This document shows, piece by piece, positions 33,380 through 45,237 of a stretch of 64,000 nt of DNA. The notes below the pieces were generated by a model. The model saw only the letters and a list, made by a program, of their open reading frames with translations, was not told the DNA's origin and ran no database searches. The stretch is from Ostrinia nubilalis. Lineage: Eukaryota; Arthropoda; Insecta; Lepidoptera; Crambidae. The stretch lies in contig NC_087093.1 of assembly GCF_963855985.1 (NCBI RefSeq), forward strand, positions 2,673,501 to 2,737,500, given 5' to 3'. The position numbers were made by a program, and so were the translations under genes. Position 1 is the stretch's first letter, and every line of letters starts with the position of its first letter.

Positions 33380-36239
33380 AACGCTATTTCAAAACATACA
33401 GAGTCTCTATAACAAGAAACATATACTAGAAGCCTTTATAGACCAAAAACCAATATACAATGCAATATGTATAACTGAGTCCTGGCTAACACCTGAAAAG
33501 CTGGAAAATATGCATGTTACCGGTTATAAAATAGCATCCTCATTCTCCAGAACCAAACGAACTGGTGGTGGGGTGTGTATCCTACTGCAAGAAAATATTG
33601 AATATAAAGAAATAATTGCTCTCACTAATATGTCTATTGAGTATGTTTTAGAAGTGTGTGCATGTGAATTATTAAACGAAAATTTACTACTAGTAACTAT
33701 GTATTGGAATAGAAGAGAGGAAGATGTCTTTCTTAACCAACTAAAACTAATTCTAAAATATATAAATAGTAAATATTCAAAAATAAATGTGATAATAGGA
33801 GGTGATTTTAATATAAATATATTAGATAACAGTCTGAAAACAAACCAATTTTTAGACCTCATGTTAGAATACAAATTCACACAACATATAAAACATCCTA
33901 CACGTATCTCAGCTAGTACATCAACATGTTTGGATTTAATATTCACAAACTTTAATAACAAAAAATTATTCACAACCGTCGAGGAACTGGGATTTTCAGA
34001 CCATAGTGGAACAGTTATTCATTTAGATATACCCCAAAAAATTAAACCAACAGCTTGGTACACTAACAAAAGAAATTTTAATGAGAAAAACATGCTACAA
34101 TTTAAATCTCAATTGACCAATATTAACTGGCATGAACTTCTTCCAATAAATCAAGATGTAAATGTAAATTATAATATATTTAATAACACACTACTAAATA
34201 TTTTAAACGAGAGTATACCTATTTGTAAAACAAAATTAAAAACAAAATTTAAAAAGTACTGGTTGACAACGGGTATAAAAACATCATGTAAAAATAAAAG
34301 ACTTTTAAAAATACTTGTACAAAAAACCAAAAACTCAATAATTACACAATATTATAAACGATACGAAAAAATACTAAAAAGTGCTGTAACAATAGCGAAA
34401 AAAATACACTATAAGAGAATAATGAATAAATCTAATAATAAAGTAAAAAGCATGTGGAGTATCATAAATGAACGAACTAATAAAACAACAAAAAAGGAAA
34501 AGCAAAATATAAAACTAAAAATAGATAACAACCTTATGGCAAATCCAAAACAGATCGCCGACTACTTTAATTCATTTTTTGCCTCTATTGGAAACAAGAA
34601 CACACACTCATCCAATAATAGTGAACCGTCAGGTGTCCCAGTGCTCCAACCTATTGAAAACACCATGTATCTTAGACCTGTAGAACTTCGCGAAATCAAC
34701 TTGATCCTAAAAAGCCTAAAATCAAAAAAAAGTCACGGGTTAGACGAACTTCCACCTATCCTTTTTAAGTACTGTGCAGATGAACTAACTTTGCCATTAT
34801 TCAAATTAATAAACCAATCATTCGATGAAAGTACTGTACCTGACCAACTGAAACAGGCTCTAATAAAACCGATTCATAAGAGTAATTCAAAATTTGATCC
34901 TAATAATTACCGCCCTATAGCGCTTCTACCCACTGCTTCAAAAATTTTTGAAAAAGTCATGTGCAATCGTATTTATTCTTTTTGCGAAAAATACAAAATA
35001 CTCGACGACTGCCAAAATGGGTTTCGAAAAAATAGATCTACAACTCTTGCAGTATATAAATATATTCAAAAAGTACTTGACATCATCAATAGCAAACAAT
35101 ATGCAATAGGAATTTTATTAGACATGACCAAGGCATACGATAAAGTTAGATTCAATATCCTATTGGATAAGCTACATGGAATAGGTATACGCGGAAAAGC
35201 CTATGAATGGCTTAAGTCATATCTAGCCAATAGGGAACAAATAGTAGAAATAGAAGTTTTTGATGAAAATACTAACACAATAGGAAAAATTCGTTCTAAT
35301 AATAAATATCTAAATGCCTCAATACCTCAAGGAAGTGTTATTGGGTGCTTACTTTTTCTCTTATATATAAACGACCTGCCTAAAAACATACAGGTACCAA
35401 GTGTTCTATTTGCCGACGATGTATCCTTGCTCCTCCCATGTAAAACAAACCTAAATCTAGATGTAACTCTGAAGAATGTACTTACCACAACAGTAAACTG
35501 GCTGCAAAAACACAATCTAGAAATTAATTTCAAGAAAACTAAATTAATGTCTTTCCATCCACATCAAAAGCCACCTATAAATATAAACTTCACCTTTGAA
35601 GGGGCTCAGTTGGAGGTAGTTAACGAGTTTACATTGCTCGGATTAACAATAGACACTCATCTTAGTTGGAAACCCCATATAAAAAAAGTAAGAGCAAAAA
35701 TATCCAGTTTCTCATATGCCCTCCGTGAAATTAAAAAGACCACAGACTTATCCACAGCATTAACCACCTACTATGCATATGCCCATTCATGGCTCTCCTA
35801 TGGAATTATATTATGGGGAAATAGCACTGACGCACCTACAATTTTTACTCTACAAAAGAAATTAATTAGAATACTTGTAAATATAGAACAGACGGACACT
35901 TGCAAACCACATTTTAGAACACTTAAAATTTTAACTTTACCGTGTATCTACATCTTAGAAATATGTAAATTTGTTTTTAAATACCCTGAATTCTACACTA
36001 AAAGAGAACATGTCCAAACCACCCATCAACTTAGACACAGAAATAAATTAAACTTACCTTATTCCAAAATGTCAATGTTTTCTTCCGGTCCGTTGGTAAT
36101 GTCTATAAAAATATTTAATAAGCTACCCAATTTTCTCAAAACCGAAACAAAACTGAATATCTTTGTTAAGAAATTAAAACTCTTCCTTATTAATAAAAGC
36201 TATTACAACATTAAAGAATACTTAGAAGACAAGTTCTAA
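33306..36239 (+). CDS. CR1-like ORF2: AP-type endonuclease and reverse transcriptase
   Basis: Nicks target DNA and reverse-transcribes the element RNA at the nick. The endonuclease starts upstream of the first ATG (33510): QNIQSLYNKKHILEAFI and ICITESWL are encoded at about 33390-33490, then GGGVCILLQ, GGDFNINILDN and FSDHSGTVIH (catalytic Asp-His). RT follows: KKSHGLDELPPILFK, NYRPIALLPTASKIFEK, CQNGFRKNRSTT, LLDMTKAYDKV, IPQGSVIGCLLFLLYINDLP and LFADDVSLL (catalytic Asp pair). The C-terminal domain has LLGLTIDTHLSWKPHI. No stop or frameshift. No AUG exists between the stop at 33303 and 33510, so I mark the open frame, not a start. Translation may use frameshifting (+1) from ORF1 or reinitiation. 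Confidence 0.9.
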   Translation, partial: KHTHQDSLARTFRIIYFETTDLQFKTLFQNIQSLYNKKHILEAFIDQKPIYNAICITESWLTPEKLENMHVTGYKIASSFSRTKRTGGGVCILLQENIEYKEIIALTNMSIEYVLEVCACELLNENLLLVTMYWNRREEDVFLNQLKLILKYINSKYSKINVIIGGDFNINILDNSLKTNQFLDLMLEYKFTQHIKHPTRISASTSTCLDLIFTNFNNKKLFTTVEELGFSDHSGTVIHLDIPQKIKPTAWYTNKRNFNEKNMLQFKSQLTNINWHELLPINQDVNVNYNIFNNTLLNILNESIPICKTKLKTKFKKYWLTTGIKTSCKNKRLLKILVQKTKNSIITQYYKRYEKILKSAVTIAKKIHYKRIMNKSNNKVKSMWSIINERTNKTTKKEKQNIKLKIDNNLMANPKQIADYFNSFFASIGNKNTHSSNNSEPSGVPVLQPIENTMYLRPVELREINLILKSLKSKKSHGLDELPPILFKYCADELTLPLFKLINQSFDESTVPDQLKQALIKPIHKSNSKFDPNNYRPIALLPTASKIFEKVMCNRIYSFCEKYKILDDCQNGFRKNRSTTLAVYKYIQKVLDIINSKQYAIGILLDMTKAYDKVRFNILLDKLHGIGIRGKAYEWLKSYLANREQIVEIEVFDENTNTIGKIRSNNKYLNASIPQGSVIGCLLFLLYINDLPKNIQVPSVLFADDVSLLLPCKTNLNLDVTLKNVLTTTVNWLQKHNLEINFKKTKLMSFHPHQKPPININFTFEGAQLEVVNEFTLLGLTIDTHLSWKPHIKKVRAKISSFSYALREIKKTTDLSTALTTYYAYAHSWLSYGIILWGNSTDAPTIFTLQKKLIRILVNIEQTDTCKPHFRTLKILTLPCIYILEICKFVFKYPEFYTKREHVQTTHQLRHRNKLNLPYSKMSMFSSGPLVMSIKIFNKLPNFLKTETKLNIFVKKLKLFLINKSYYNIKEYLEDKF

Positions 36240-36654
36240 TAAAAATGCAACTAAGTATGTATGGTAAAATATAATATAATGTGCAATAAATAAACCTCAA
36301 ATGCTATAAATTTTAAATAAATAAATATACCAGGTATACAATAATAAGTAAATACAATAATAAATAAATATGCTAAGTATATAAATTTTAATATAATAGG
36401 ATATAATATACATAACATACCAAAACTAAATCCTGCCAAAAAAAGTAGCCCTAAGTGCAATAATTTAGATGAAAATATAAATATAAGTATAATGAATAAT
36501 AAATATTAAATAAGTATAATAATAATAAAACAGATTAAAAATAAATTTGATAATTACTACTTCCTCTCTCCTAAAATGCAGTGCCCGACAGGGTCCATAA
36601 TTGTATCTTACCTTACCAATAACACCTTTTGTAAACATTATGGAAGCAATAAAC
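36240..36654 (+). other. 3' UTR of the CR1-like element
   Basis: Extremely AT-rich (AATAAATA, TATAATA runs), ending TGTAAACATTATGGAAGCAA just before the ATTGAGT repeats. Confidence 0.7.
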
Positions 36655-36676
36655 TATTGAGTATTGAGTATTGAAA
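36655..36676 (+). repeat. Short tandem terminus (ATTGAGT)3
   Basis: TATTGAGTATTGAGTATTGA replaces a poly(A) tail, as expected for CR1-type LINEs that use a tandem 3' terminus for priming. Confidence 0.75.
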
Positions 36677-37327
36677 ATTTGAATAAATTATGCGTAATTT
36701 TATCACAGGTTTTATCACGAATATTAAAAATAGGGTTCAAATTAAATGCTTCATTCCACGTCGGCATGAAGATGTAAGCCCCAGGACATAACCTTTCCCT
36801 CCGTTAAAAAACCAATAAAGTTACGGCCGGAAACGCCTAATCTCGCCTACAATACATGGCACGTGTAGACCAACCCTAACATTATACCTCAGACCCAATT
36901 TGTATTACTAAAATTCAAATAACAACAATGTACTCCAAATGAATTACGTTAAGCATTCATAAACGTCAAAGCGGAGTGACTCATTCAACTGTGAATTGTT
37001 TTAATAATTTTTTATCACGATCCTCGGCTATAATTTCTGTTGTAATCAACGGGACCAATTACAGGGGAGAGGGGGGGTCACCTGGATTGTGGCGGTTTGT
37101 CACGGAAGACTGTGACAAGGGCGAAAAAATCTATTAAGGTACAACACAGGCTACACGTCGTTGTAAGTGCACCTTGTTTCTTGTGAAATAGTTCGTGGTT
37201 AATTGATGGAAAACACAAAATCATTACCAAGCATGCTTTCAAAACTTAAAAAAATATTTTGAAAAACATCTATAACTTTTTTGTTATTATAACTTGTCTC
37301 AAAATCGGATTTTAATACAATAACGCC
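36677..37327. other. Intergenic, nothing recognised
   Basis: AT-rich; one short purine-rich patch (GGGGAGAGGGGGGGTC, about 37063). Confidence 0.45.
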
Positions 37328-37329
37328 AA

Positions 37330-37463
37330 ACATTACTATGAGGTTTCACAGTACGCGTGGACGCACAGGGTGACACACGAACCAATCACAGAGCTCTATT
37401 TAACGCTGTGCGTTCAATTTGCTGCTTCACTGAAGCAAGCATCGTTGTGAATACAAGCGTAAG
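37330..37463 (-). mobile_element. MITE-like repeat (TGTATTCACAAACGATG family), copy 2
   Basis: Minus-strand copy of 8503-8640: CTTGTATTCACAACGATGCT, TGAAGCAGCAAATTGAACGC, CTCTGTGATTGGTTCG, CACCCTGTGCGTCCA and CCTCATAGTAATGTT. Confidence 0.75.
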
Positions 37464-38444
37464 GCTTGCACTAAAATCGTAATCATCTCGTGAAAATAGA
37501 ATTTTAACTAAAATATTTTTAAAAACTTCTCTAAAATATGCCTGAGAGTCATATGAACGAGGTGCTCATATTCGTCACGATTTTTTACATGTCTCATTAA
37601 AATTACAGCCACGTATCCCCAGATCCGTGCAAGTGGGAACTTCAAACGTTGCAGGGATCCTTGGGGAAAGGCTGGGATTTTGTGGGACAACGCTGAGTCA
37701 CAGCAAGAATAGAAGAGCCACAATGGACAAGTTTCCAAATTTTTTCTTTTAATAAAACTTGAAAATAACAGTAAAACTAATAATAATTGGGAAAGAATTA
37801 TGAAAATATCTCTACAAATACAAAAGTTACAGGGCCCTAAAGTTGCACATAACAAATATTCGCGCCATTTTGACCGGTGTAGTCACGACAGTTATTCGGA
37901 GTACAAACAGTAAATCACCCCTGGTCTGGCCTAGTGCATTTTTTTTTAATTCCCTCCAACAATCTACGTTATCAAAACTCGCTCTACGTAGGTAATTAAA
38001 CTCATAAGGACAATTTTTTTGGTGCATGTACTTATCAAAATAAGCTAGCTGATAGTGATATTATTTACTAAGCAACAAAATACTAAAGTCCTCACCAAAA
38101 GACAATTCTCAGACGCTTCCAAACAAAATGAGCTGGCTTACTTTTATGGTTTGTGACAATGCTTCGGCAATATAAACACCATAGTCACCACCAAGGGACG
38201 ACCCAAACTCATGTGGACTAATGCTTTTTGGAACTACAACGGGTAAAGTGCCCACTATTTATTTAGGCTTATCTCGTGAAATTTTATTAGAATCCTGCCA
38301 ATGGGATTATGTCACTGCAGTATTTTATCTTTGGCGTATTATGAAGTTAGCTTTATAAGTTTGGATTATTTAAATCTTGCTAGTCAAGAATTCAGAGATA
38401 TTTTTTTTAATGCAATGATACAAGATTGCTGAATGTAAAAAATG
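37464..38444. other. Intergenic, nothing recognised
   Basis: The 115-codon minus frame at 37508-37855 is cysteine-rich but has no domain or splice support, so I do not call it. Confidence 0.4.
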
Positions 38445-38592
38445 GCGTGGGCAGGCCTCCTACTAGGTGGACCGACGATCTGGTGAAGGTCACGGGAAGA
38501 ACCTGGATGCGGGCAGCGCAGGATCGTTCATTGTGGAAAACCTTGGAGGAGGCCTTTGTCCAGCAGTGGACGTCATTTGGCTGAAATGACGA
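38445..38592 (+). mobile_element. RTE-type LINE 3' tail (intermediate type)
   Basis: GGCAGGCCTCCTACTAGGTG, GACCGACGATCTGGTGAAGG, GCGGGCAGCGCAGGATCG, GTCCAGCAGTGGACGTC and GGCTGAAATGACGAAATG. Tail lacks a clean microsatellite. Confidence 0.87.
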
Positions 38593-38985
38593 AATGTAAA
38601 AAATGTCCTGATCACCTACTCATACTACGTTTTTAAAATTACTTACAAAAGATTCCATCAAATGGTGTCATCATGAAAGAAATTGAACAACAAGATGTAT
38701 AGTGAACAAACTGGTATACAAATAGGTTACAAACATGAACTTATAAAGCAGTTTCTTGAATGCATGGCGATAAGGGGTTAATTTGAATGGGTTTCTTGCA
38801 AAAGGGGGGCAATGTTTAAACGCAATAAAACTGGTTACAACCACACAATAGAACTCGGTAACAGTGGGCTTACAAGTATACATTATTACCTAAATACCTA
38901 ATTTATTCTCAATGTATCTATCTTTTAAGGTTATTCATCATCAAAAAAAAATCTAACAATTTTTTTTATACACTACAAGGAAGCT
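38593..38985. other. Intergenic, nothing recognised
   Basis: No gene or repeat evidence. Confidence 0.4.
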
Positions 38986-39070
38986 CTTGCCCTGTATCTC
39001 ACCTGATGGTAAGTGATGATCAGGCCGAAGGTGGAAGCGAGCTTCACCCGGAATCCTCAACCACGGGGGA
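38986..39070. mobile_element. LINE/SINE 3' end fragment (CACCTGATGGTAAGTGATGA)
   Basis: TGTATCTCACCTGATGGTAA followed by GTGATGATCAGGCCGAAGG matches the conserved 3' end found in many lepidopteran LINEs, related to those at 30747 and 58497. The limits and strand of the element are uncertain. Confidence 0.55.
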
Positions 39071-39194
39071 ACTGGCTATCTTACCTGTAACTGCCGGAAC
39101 ACAACAACCATTTGATGATGACTACCTTGCTCTTTTTCTCCCTGTCTCTCTATACGTTTTCTCTCTGTTTACCGTGTTCAAATTTTTTTAAAGA

Positions 39195-40499
39195 TTAGGA
39201 TCTCCTATGTTTACTTTAATTTGTTATTCCGAAATCGATCCTCTTGATGATTCTATTAACACTTCTCTATTTAGAGTGACCCTACTAAATTATTTTCTGG
39301 TAAGTCACGTCTATGGCTCGTAATGCTAGTACCGATGTGTTTGTGTGCCGATTGTTATCTATGATATTTATGCTACTGTTAAATCCTAACGTCAAACTGA
39401 TGTTAAAAGACCATAAAATATTTAATAACTTAGTTTGAGGAACGCAATAAGGGAAGCACTATTGCATAATATTATGAAAGAAACGTTTTAATATCGATTT
39501 TTACTGTTTTTGGTTTAGATATTTAGTTTTATCCCAGCCGGATTTTTAAAAAATATTTTTAGTGTCAATTTTACCCATATCTCCCCAAATTCTCGTTTCA
39601 ATCTCAACCCAAACACTTGCGTAATAATTCAAATCGTCATTCGTACCTTCCTGCCTAAACGAACGCGAAAACTGCATTACGGGGTCCCACCGCGCCCCAG
39701 GTCCAAAACCGGTTTGGGCTGGTTCAAGGCGCATCTCGCGCGTGCCACCCTGACGAATGGGGTCGACGACCTGCCACCGTGGGGTACAAAACAAATGGGG
39801 TGCAGGGACAGGTCGATATTTTTTTTAGATTTTCTTATCGGTTGTGAGACCACAAGTTGGTGCAAAATGTGAATAACTTCAAATGATTTCAAAATAAATT
39901 TGGTTAAAAATTAAAAGCTGTTTTTTTTTTTATTAAACCATGGTATTATACGACATTGTTTTGAAACTTTTTATTTTATTTGGAAGACGACAAAAAAAAT
40001 TGTTCCGCCAACGTCGTTGTAAAATAAAAAATATTTTTATTTTCCCTTATTTATTCATTTATCTAAATATTTTTTTTTATCTAAATATTTTTTTTATCTA
40101 AATATTTTTTTTACGTAATTATTCACGGCACATCAAGCTTTTAGGCGGCATCTTATTTAGTCGAATTAGACGGTATTTTGCAACCACTCACAGCTTACTG
40201 TGTTGTAGTACATTCTAAAAGTAAACAGGTATCCACTTACTTAGCACTCAATAACACTTACCATTCTCTTTCCCTACATCCTCCCGAAGACATTACACGT
40301 GTCCTCCTAAAGCAAGATTAAAAGAATCCGATACTTCCAATCAATCAACGAGATTAAGCGCGACTTGTGTGCCAATGTCGTGTTGGGAGAAAAAATCCGA
40401 CCAGTGCTTGGATAACAATCAAAGCCTTGTCAAGATGCCTAGTTTATTTAGTTGGAAACACAAAAAGCTTAATTGAAAATCTTTTCAGACCAGAGACGC
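39195..40499. other. Intergenic with a GC-rich patch and a short tandem repeat
   Basis: A GC-rich patch at 39675-39800 (GTCCCACCGCGCCCCAGG, TGCCACCGTGGGG) is open on the minus strand (39546-39892, two frames) but shows no domain. A tandem (ATCTAAATATTTTTTTT)n lies at 40060-40113. No gene is supported. Confidence 0.4.
40060..40113 (+). repeat. Short tandem repeat, about 18-bp unit
   Basis: Three to four copies of ATCTAAATATTTTTTTT. Confidence 0.8.
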
Positions 40500-40537
40500 C
40501 AATCTTAGAGCGCCTTCAAATTGGTAGTAAATAGGAA

Positions 40538-41313
40538 ACTTGTCAAAAAAACCAAGTCTCGCAACTCAGTTGTTCTACGGTAAAAAGTTGTGAGATCCAT
40601 GTAATACCAAGTCCAGGCCAGGAAATCTTTAACGTTTTACATAAATTATTGACTTGGCCATCGCACTAAATAATTTAATTTACACGTGTTTTCATGCGAT
40701 GGCCAAGTCAATATATTTATGTAAAACGTTAAAGATTTCCTGGCCTGGACTTGGTATTACATGGATCTCACAACTTTTTACCGTAGAACAACTGAGTTGC
40801 GAGACTTGGTTTTTTTGACAAGTATTGTTTTTGATGGGATCTCATTTCTTTTTGTATTTTGTAGACAGCAGTTATGTATCTAGAAAACTGGACCAAAATT
40901 GAAAAGTTTTACTCGACTTGGCGGTTGCGCTACCGTGCCCCCAAATATTTTAGTTTTTCCTTGATTCATACACCAAACACTACTTATATTCCAAATTTGA
41001 AGCTTCTAGGTCTGCTAGAAGTGCCTTAGAGTTTTGATGATCGGTGAGTCAGTGAGTCAGTGAGTCAGTGAGTGACAAAATTAAGTAACTTTGACCCGTT
41101 ATAATTCTTAAACTACTGGTTCAAATTGAATGAAATTTTAAATATACCGTGTCTTTACAATGCCTGCATAGCTAATGAAAATTCAGCCTTCTAGTTTTAT
41201 CCACAACGAAGTTACAGGCGGTCGAAAATGGCCTGAATTGCTTCGAGAAAAGGATGGTACGGCCGTGCCGCTTTTTTGCTCGACTTGGTGGGGGCACTGC
41301 CGTGCCCCCTGAT
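40538..41313 (+). mobile_element. Hairpin-ended repeat family D, copy 2 (composite)
   Basis: Opens with a long inverted repeat (40538-40668 against 40692-40823; arm ends ACTTGTCAAAAAAACCAAGT, inner ends GACTTGGCCATCGCA) around a ~24-bp loop. Then come TTTTGATGGGATCTCATTTC, a degenerate hairpin at 40925-40952, a GTCA-repeat (41045-41075) and the full stem GGGGGCAC....GTGCCCCC at 41290-41309 followed by TGATT. The two hairpins suggest two family members side by side. Confidence 0.65.
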
Positions 41314-42363
41314 TGCAATCCGGTATGTTTCTCAACCCAGGTTTCGGGTCCGGTATGTTTCCCAACGCCGGGTTGGCGACGAATGCAACCGGGCCCGGCC
41401 GGACCCGGTTTGCAATCCCTAGTAGTAAAATGCTGCAGTTGCACCACTGTTGCGTCTTTCACAGTAGTAGCGCTGGAACTGTGCTTCTAAAAATTTTACA
41501 TAAAATAGCAGTGTTGCCACTGTAGCAATTCCTCACGTCTCTAATTTCAAGGCCCCCTAAAATTACCTAAAATTCCAATACCCAAACTAATCAAAGTTTT
41601 ATTTGTGAAGTGTCGTGTCCTGAAAAGGGCCCATTGCAATTTGAAATTGAACTATGACGATTAGACAAGTTATAAAATCATGTCTGGTCCAATAAAAGTC
41701 CATGGAGTGTAGAAACTTTTCGCGACATCACATAACTTTTGCCTCGGCGGGTTTTAAGCCCGTTACCTGGAAAGTAATATTACCTACCTACTTAATATTT
41801 CTGAACGCAAAGTTATCTTAAAATGAATTTCATTTACAATACTTACCAGCTGTACCTACAAAATGTCCTTTTTCTTAAAACACAGAATTATTTAGCATCA
41901 TTTTTCTACATTTTATATCCTTCTACTTCTAAGTGATTTAGTGAATAAGTATTTTAACTATTTAATCGACATACATTCGATTCATTATCTAAACACAAGT
42001 CGGATACTTTTCGGACAAACACAAGATCTCCCGTTCTTGTGTGCGTATTGATGTCACGAGGGGTAGGTATGTGAAAGTTATCGGATCGCCCTCGTTGTAT
42101 TTAAAAGCGTGGAGACGAGACGGATATGTGAGGAGCTGGATAGAAGAAGATTGGAGTCGCTATCACTTTTTGATTCATGAAAAAATGATTGCTGTTATTT
42201 CGATTGGCGACAGATTTTGGTAGATTTTGGACTTTGAACAAGCCCTGCCACCAAACAAACCGAGCAGAAATATACAGAGCCCCTACGTATTGTACTTAAT
42301 AAGATGAAGTAGAAATACTTTTATTAATTTAAACAGGTTTTAACACGATACGCTAACATCAAA
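41314..42363. other. Intergenic with a GC-rich start
   Basis: 41314-41420 is strikingly GC-rich with two copies of CCGGTATGTTTC and the near-palindrome CCGGGCCCGGCCGGACCCGG. The rest is AT-rich. Frames at 41172-41525 cross it on both strands and have low-complexity composition; none is called. Confidence 0.4.
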
Positions 42364-42415
42364 CAATTTCATTTTTAAACGACTTCAACAAAAGAAGGAG
42401 GTTCTCAATTCAGTT
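42364..42415 (+). mobile_element. Fragment of the ACCGACTTC-type repeat
   Basis: ACGACTTCAACAAAAGAAGG followed by AGGTTCTCAATTC matches the start of the repeat at 16796. Confidence 0.6.
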
Positions 42416-42825
42416 GTTTTATGTTAAAAAAACTCCTTTATGGAACACAAGACCTGTATTCTCAAACAAGGCCGCGACGCTCAAAACTCAAACCAAACTC
42501 AATCATAAATTCATATCAAATAGCCTCCAATATTCAGACCAATCTCAGCCTTGACATCTACTCTTGAACGTAGATTGATATTTTAGTGTCATTTCAGGAT
42601 GCGAACCCTAAAATATAACGAAATTTCGTCTCCACTCATTTCGCTGTCCCCACGGTACCCGAAACTGTAAGGGTTCGGACTCGCGGGAAGTTTATTGATT
42701 TTCATTATACCTAAATGACGTCACGGGCGTTCGTCTTAGGTCGTCACGTGATTTTGCTGCGAAAGCGAAAAATAAAAGTTGCGTTGATACTTTACGTGTT
42801 ATCGGTTTTTTGTTACGCAGACTGT
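42416..42825. other. Intergenic, nothing recognised
   Basis: No gene or repeat evidence. Confidence 0.4.
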
Positions 42826-43361
42826 ATGTAGGTTAGGGTGTCCCTTATTTTTCAAAGTTTTAAATTTGTAACGCATAGGTCTTAGTTTTGTTTGTTTCCC
42901 TCTAAAACACTCGGAAATAAATTTTTACCTTATTTGGAGTACGATAACCCGTGCCGACTTGCATCGAAACATGTTGCGCGGCAGTAGCGGTGCGTATTCG
43001 CGGTATTTGTCATTTGTTCTCAATTAATCTCGTGATTAACACCTATTGTTTGACATTTAGAAGATGGCTGTGGAATTAGGAAGCAATAAAAAAAGTATTT
43101 TCTTAGTCGGGGACGTAAATTTATCAAATAATAGGCACAAAGTTACCGTTAATCGTCAAGTTTTTGCAGTATTTTTTAACATATTTTGCGAAGTTAATTA
43201 AATATTATTGAAAGCTATAATCTCATCATTCGGGAGTGTATTATATTTTGGGAAAAGCTATAAATCTTCCCAGAACCTAACTGTGTAAAAAAAACTTGTG
43301 TATCTTCACCATGCTTGGAGAGTTGCAAGAAAAAATATTTTAAAAAATCAAGATTTATAAG

Positions 43362-44938
43362 CGCCGCACACTGGATCGAGCCCATACAAAGCGTTGGACA
43401 TCGCTTCCTTACTCAGTGTTTTTAAAATAAAATGAGATTGCGTCAACGTAGTAACTTAAAATTTTTACAGTGTAAGGTTGACAAGTTTATCTTTCTAATG
43501 TGATAGATTTTACTTATTAGATGGCAATTAATATAAGTGAAAAAAATTCTTAAAATATAGTGATGAAAAACTTGTATTTATTGTTCAATTAAAAGCAAAT
43601 ACTCACTCATTTTGGTCTGTTTCCATATTTAAAGAGTAACATAGTCTAACAATACTCTAAATTTATTCTCATTAAGTGTTAAAATTAATAAAGAAATATT
43701 TTTGTAAACGCCTGATTTTTCATTGCACACAATCACTTTGTTCGATTTTGTCGAGCTTGATTTTATATTCTGTTAGCTGTTAGATAGTATACTAATGCAA
43801 TTTTATAGGGACTTAGCGGACTACAAAACTGACTCCAATCAACAGATTGCCTAAGCCAATCTACGTTTGTAGCTAAAAACTGGTTCTCATTATAATGACA
43901 CTACTTCTTCTTGCGACAAACAGTGTCAATGAAATTATTGTTTTTTTTTTATAGTTATCTGATAAATAAAATGTGTAACTCAGTACCTACCTAACACAAT
44001 CATAAATTAAGAAAAAAATACATACAAAATGTATGTATGGTATGTACTAAATTCAACGACAATCTTTTGAGATGATGACAATATGATTTTTTTACTATAT
44101 CTGTTTTATAGTATTTCTTTATGTTCATAAAGTATTAACTACGTTAGTACTTACCTGTGTTTATCTGAAGAGACTGTATGCGAAAACAGCTCTAGTATCC
44201 TAGCTAAAGAACTAGCGCGATCTTTCATCGTGGTTTTTAATAATGCATACAAATCTCTATTTGACTTGAGGTTTTTCATTTTAATGAGTATTTTTACTGA
44301 ATTGCACACGATAAACAACTCATAAACCAAAATAAACATCTTTGGTTTACCTGACATTATTTTAGTGTAACGAATTTTACCTAAGTTAATTTTGCTATGC
44401 GGAAAAATGAGGCGCTTTTATTTAGTTTTTTGTGATTTTCTCGAAAATATGGATGAATAAGGGTCTAAAAACTGAGTAATAATATCGCCCACGTTGTCAT
44501 CTATCATCTCTCATTCATGGTTTGTTAAAGATCGCCCAAGATGTCAACTAAAACACGCAGTTTTCATTTAAAAAAATACCTTTTAAAAATACGTCAAAAT
44601 AGCCAAGCTAGAAGTTTTTTAGGCACTCATTTTAACACACAGATTAAGATAAAGGTATAAGCTAATACATTAATAAGTAATAACATAAAACCAGTGAACG
44701 AAATTGGATAAATTGACAATACAAACAGAAGTCAGAAAATCCATGATTTTGACTTTGTTCACTTTACGGTCGCACCACATAACTATGATAGTAGATCATG
44801 ACTTGATATTAGTGATATTTGATAGAATGAAGTCTCATCTTTCAATTTATATGCAATTCAATCTTGTTTTAAGTAGTTGCATTTAAAGCACCATGTCCAA
44901 CACCTTGTATGGGCTCGATCCACCGTGCGCCGCGGTGA
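43362..44938. repeat. Inner inverted repeat pair within the transposon
   Basis: GCGCCGCACACTGGATCGAG at the left and the reverse complement of GCGGCGCACGGTGGATCGAG at the right, both continuing CCCATACAA and GTTGGACAT. Either a 1.58-kb nested TIR element or subterminal repeats of the host transposon. No intact frame lies between them. Confidence 0.6.
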
Positions 44939-45237
44939 GGAGAATTTAAAAACAAATAAAATATTTTAACAAAAACAAATAAAACCAAGGCGTCCAGAGT
45001 GTTAAGGTGTAGACAAAAAGTTAGTTAAGAAAGTAGAAAGTGCAAGACAAAGAAAATTAAACAAATAAATAAATAAAAAATAGAGCAAATATGTTTCGGA
45101 GGTTTATCGTCATCTCTTACTACGCAAGATTCTATACAAACGCAAGGACATCACGACCAGCTTACCAGCTCTGAGGAAAGCCTTAAAAGGCACTCTTGAC
45201 ATCCACTTTCCAAAAGGTATATGAGAGTGTTGACAAA

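Larger units (their letters stand above)
32041..36676 (+). mobile_element. Near-intact CR1-like non-LTR retrotransposon
   Basis: Two-ORF LINE: ORF1 with a PHD-like zinc finger, ORF2 with endonuclease and RT, an AT-rich 3' UTR and a 3' terminus of ATTGAGT repeats (36655-36676) instead of poly(A). CR1-group elements typically end in short tandem repeats and carry PHD-type ORF1 fingers; the C-terminal ORF2 segment KKLIRILVNIE...LKILTLPCIYILE is also CR1-like. The exact 5' end is not visible. ORF2 is uninterrupted over about 978 codons, so the copy is fairly young. Confidence 0.88.

Noticed and set aside
39546..39892. Host exon on the minus strand in a GC-rich patch
   Set aside because: Two overlapping frames are open but neither shows a domain; no acceptor/donor pair stands out.
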